Of a stretch of 64,000 nucleotides of DNA, positions 62,610 through 64,000 are shown piece by piece. Each line of letters opens with the position of its first letter. Positions within the stretch are counted from its first letter, which is position 1. The notes beneath the pieces were generated by a model that was given only the letters and a program-made list of their open reading frames with translations, was not told the origin of the DNA and did not search any database. Source of the DNA: Microbacterium tenebrionis (GTDB lineage Bacteria > Actinomycetota > Actinomycetes > Actinomycetales > Microbacteriaceae). Location: positions 1 through 64,000 of the forward strand of contig NZ_CAHJXQ010000008.1 in the NCBI RefSeq assembly GCF_903645325.1. Direction: 5' to 3'. Made by a program: the position numbers and the translations under genes.

Positions 62610-63401
62610 ATGACCGCATCCGTCGCGCAGCCGCCGCCGCGGTCCCGCCGACGTCGTCCGCGTTCACGCGCGACGTTCACGAGCGTGCTCGGCGAGCTGC
62701 TCCTCACGGCCGGCGTCGTGGTGCTGCTGTTCGTCGCCTGGCAGATGTGGATCGGCGACATCATCATCGGGGCCCAGCAGAACAACGAGGGTCACGCCGT
62801 CTCGCAGGAGTGGGCGGCGCTGCCCGCACCGGAGCCTCCGGCAGCGACCCCGCAGGAGGACGGCACCGTTTGGTACGAGCCGCCGACGCTGGAGCATCCA
62901 GGCGCCGGCGTCCGCTTCGCGCAGATGCTGATCCCTCGGTTCGGTTCGGACTACAACGTCGCGATCGCCGGCGGGACGACCAGGCCCATCACCCTCGACC
63001 ACGGATGGATCGGCCTGTACGATCAGTCGGCGATGCCCGGTCAGGTCGGCAATTTCTCGGTGGCCGGCCACCGCACCACGTGGGGCGCACCACTGAACCG
63101 CATGGACAAGCTGCGCGTCGACGACGCCATCGTGGTCGAGACCCCGGAAGGCTGGTTCACCTACCGGTTCCGCAACCTCGAGTACGTCAAGCCCAGCGCC
63201 GTCGACGTCCTGGCGGACGTGCCGCAGATGCCCGAGGTGAAGACGGGGGAGCGGTACCTGACCCTCACCGCCTGCTCGCCGCTGTACTCGCTCGCCGAGC
63301 GCATCGTCGGATACGCCGTGTTCGAGGGCTTCCAGCCCCGTGCCGAGGGCGCACCCGAATCCCTGAGCCCGGTGGACGACGTCGCCCCGCCGTCCTGGTA
63401 G
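62610..63401 (+). CDS. Class E sortase
   Basis: A 263-residue membrane-anchored transpeptidase that attaches proteins with a C-terminal sorting signal to peptidoglycan. A basic start (RSRRRRPRSRAT) and one helix (about residues 28-48) precede the catalytic domain. The catalytic histidine is in VAGHRTTWG (about 153), the cysteine in LTLTACSPLYS (about 223) and the arginine in AERIVGY. TLTAC fits class E, typical of high-GC actinobacteria with LAxTG substrates. A small membrane protein gene follows ten bases downstream. Confidence 0.92.
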   Translation: MTASVAQPPPRSRRRRPRSRATFTSVLGELLLTAGVVVLLFVAWQMWIGDIIIGAQQNNEGHAVSQEWAALPAPEPPAATPQEDGTVWYEPPTLEHPGAGVRFAQMLIPRFGSDYNVAIAGGTTRPITLDHGWIGLYDQSAMPGQVGNFSVAGHRTTWGAPLNRMDKLRVDDAIVVETPEGWFTYRFRNLEYVKPSAVDVLADVPQMPEVKTGERYLTLTACSPLYSLAERIVGYAVFEGFQPRAEGAPESLSPVDDVAPPSW

Positions 63402-63411
63402 GAGAGTATTC

Positions 63412-63567
63412 ATGTATGCAGCGCTCTGGCGGATCCTCCCCGGCCCGTGGTGGCTACGGGTGCTGATCGTGCTCGTCGTCGTCGCGGCGATCCTGTACGG
63501 CCTGTTCTTCTATGTGTTCCCGTGGGTCAGCCCGCTCATCACGCCCGACGAGGTCGATCTCGAGTGA
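63412..63567 (+). CDS. Small single-helix membrane protein
   Basis: A 51-residue frame starting MYAALWRILPGPWWLRV with a strong hydrophobic helix (about residues 15-38) and an acidic tail ITPDEVDLE. A GGAGAG ribosome site precedes the ATG. It lies between the sortase and the amidotransferase gene, all on one strand with gaps under 11 bases, so co-expression is likely. Function unknown. Confidence 0.75.
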   Translation: MYAALWRILPGPWWLRVLIVLVVVAAILYGLFFYVFPWVSPLITPDEVDLE

Positions 63568-63574
63568 GCAACCG

Positions 63575-64000
63575 ATGAGTGTCAGGGTGCTCGTCGTCGA
63601 CAACTACGACAGCTTCGTGCACACCCTCGTCGGGTACCTGCGCGACCTCGGCGCCTCGGTGGATCTGGTCGAGGCGGATGCCGCGGACGCGAGCGCGTTC
63701 GCCGCGATGATCCCCCGCTACGACGGCGTGATGCTCTCGCCGGGGCCCGGCAGGCCGCGGGATGCCGGAGCATCCGTCGACGTCGTGCATCTGTGCGCCG
63801 ACATCGGGATGCCGCTGCTCGGCGTGTGCCTCGGGCATCAGGCGATCGGCGCGGCTTTCGGCACAGAGGTCTCCGAGGCGCCGGAGCTCATGCACGGCAT
63901 GGTGTCGTCCGTCGTGCACACCGGAACGGGGCTGTTCGACGGCATCCCTTCGCCCTTCGACGTCGGACGCTACCACTCGCTCGCGCTCGCCGAGGAGGAC
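63575..64000 (+). CDS. Glutamine amidotransferase component II, TrpG/PabA (3' end cut by window edge)
   Basis: The first 142 residues of a class I glutamine amidotransferase. It opens VLVVDNYDSFVHTLVGYL, then LSPGPGRPRDAG (about residues 55-66) and the nucleophile in GVCLGHQAIG (about 84-93). It would supply ammonia for anthranilate or 4-aminobenzoate synthesis. The position (ppiA, crgA, then trpG) matches the trpG/pabA gene upstream of pknB in other actinobacteria. Anthranilate versus aminobenzoate role cannot be told. Confidence 0.9.
   Translation, partial: MSVRVLVVDNYDSFVHTLVGYLRDLGASVDLVEADAADASAFAAMIPRYDGVMLSPGPGRPRDAGASVDVVHLCADIGMPLLGVCLGHQAIGAAFGTEVSEAPELMHGMVSSVVHTGTGLFDGIPSPFDVGRYHSLALAEED

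Overview
The window is high-GC (about 70 percent by eye) and carries the replication-origin neighbourhood of an actinobacterium. Gene content, the order around dnaA and the very frequent GGATGC/GCATCC words point to the family Microbacteriaceae, most likely Microbacterium. This is inferred from protein families and synteny; no database search was run.

Bases 1-14,000 hold accessory metabolism, mostly on the minus strand. There are two glycosyltransferases, a complete peptide ABC importer (binding lipoprotein, two permeases, a fused double ATPase), an aldehyde dehydrogenase/DUF779 pair under an AcoR-like GAF regulator, a luciferase-like (LLM) flavin oxidoreductase with an apparent 3' frameshift, and a carboxylesterase. 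The CCA-adding enzyme gene pcnB follows at 14.2-15.6 kb.

Bases 16,000-28,200 are a complete type IV pilus cluster on the plus strand: pilB, pilT, pilC, pilA, three minor pilins (one with a putative lectin-like C-terminal domain), pilD (interrupted), pilM, pilN, pilO. It lies between pcnB and the DUF6049-trxB-trxA block, which are usually close neighbours in actinobacteria. A second LLM oxidoreductase and a methyltransferase follow it.

Bases 31,000-52,500 are the conserved origin block. Leftward genes are parB, parA, rsmG, khpB, yidC, yidD, rnpA and rpmH. Rightward genes are dnaA, dnaN, recF, dciA, gyrB, gyrA and a DUF3566 gene. DnaA boxes lie on both sides of dnaA, and six perfect parS sites lie between the parA start and rsmG/khpB.

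Bases 52,500-64,000 hold a VIT-family transporter, a three-gene two-component operon, tRNA-Ile and tRNA-Ala, a DAHP synthase behind a putative aromatic-codon leader peptide, a class V aminotransferase, a Nudix hydrolase, a YbaK-type deacylase, ppiA, a rhomboid protease, crgA, a class E sortase and the start of a TrpG/PabA amidotransferase. The gyrA-DUF3566-tRNA-tRNA-ppiA-crgA-trpG order is the usual actinobacterial one with insertions.

The non-coding DNA gives the less expected signals. There are three copies of a 65-bp palindromic element, three copies of an 86-87-bp palindromic element (one abutting a decayed LLM gene fragment), a 19-bp palindromic repeat found in genes and spacers, several long perfect intercistronic hairpins, and a TAnnnT box 6-7 bases before at least ten start codons, suggesting leaderless transcripts. 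Three genes (LLM oxidoreductase, pilD, DUF3566) show small indels that are either real lesions or assembly errors.
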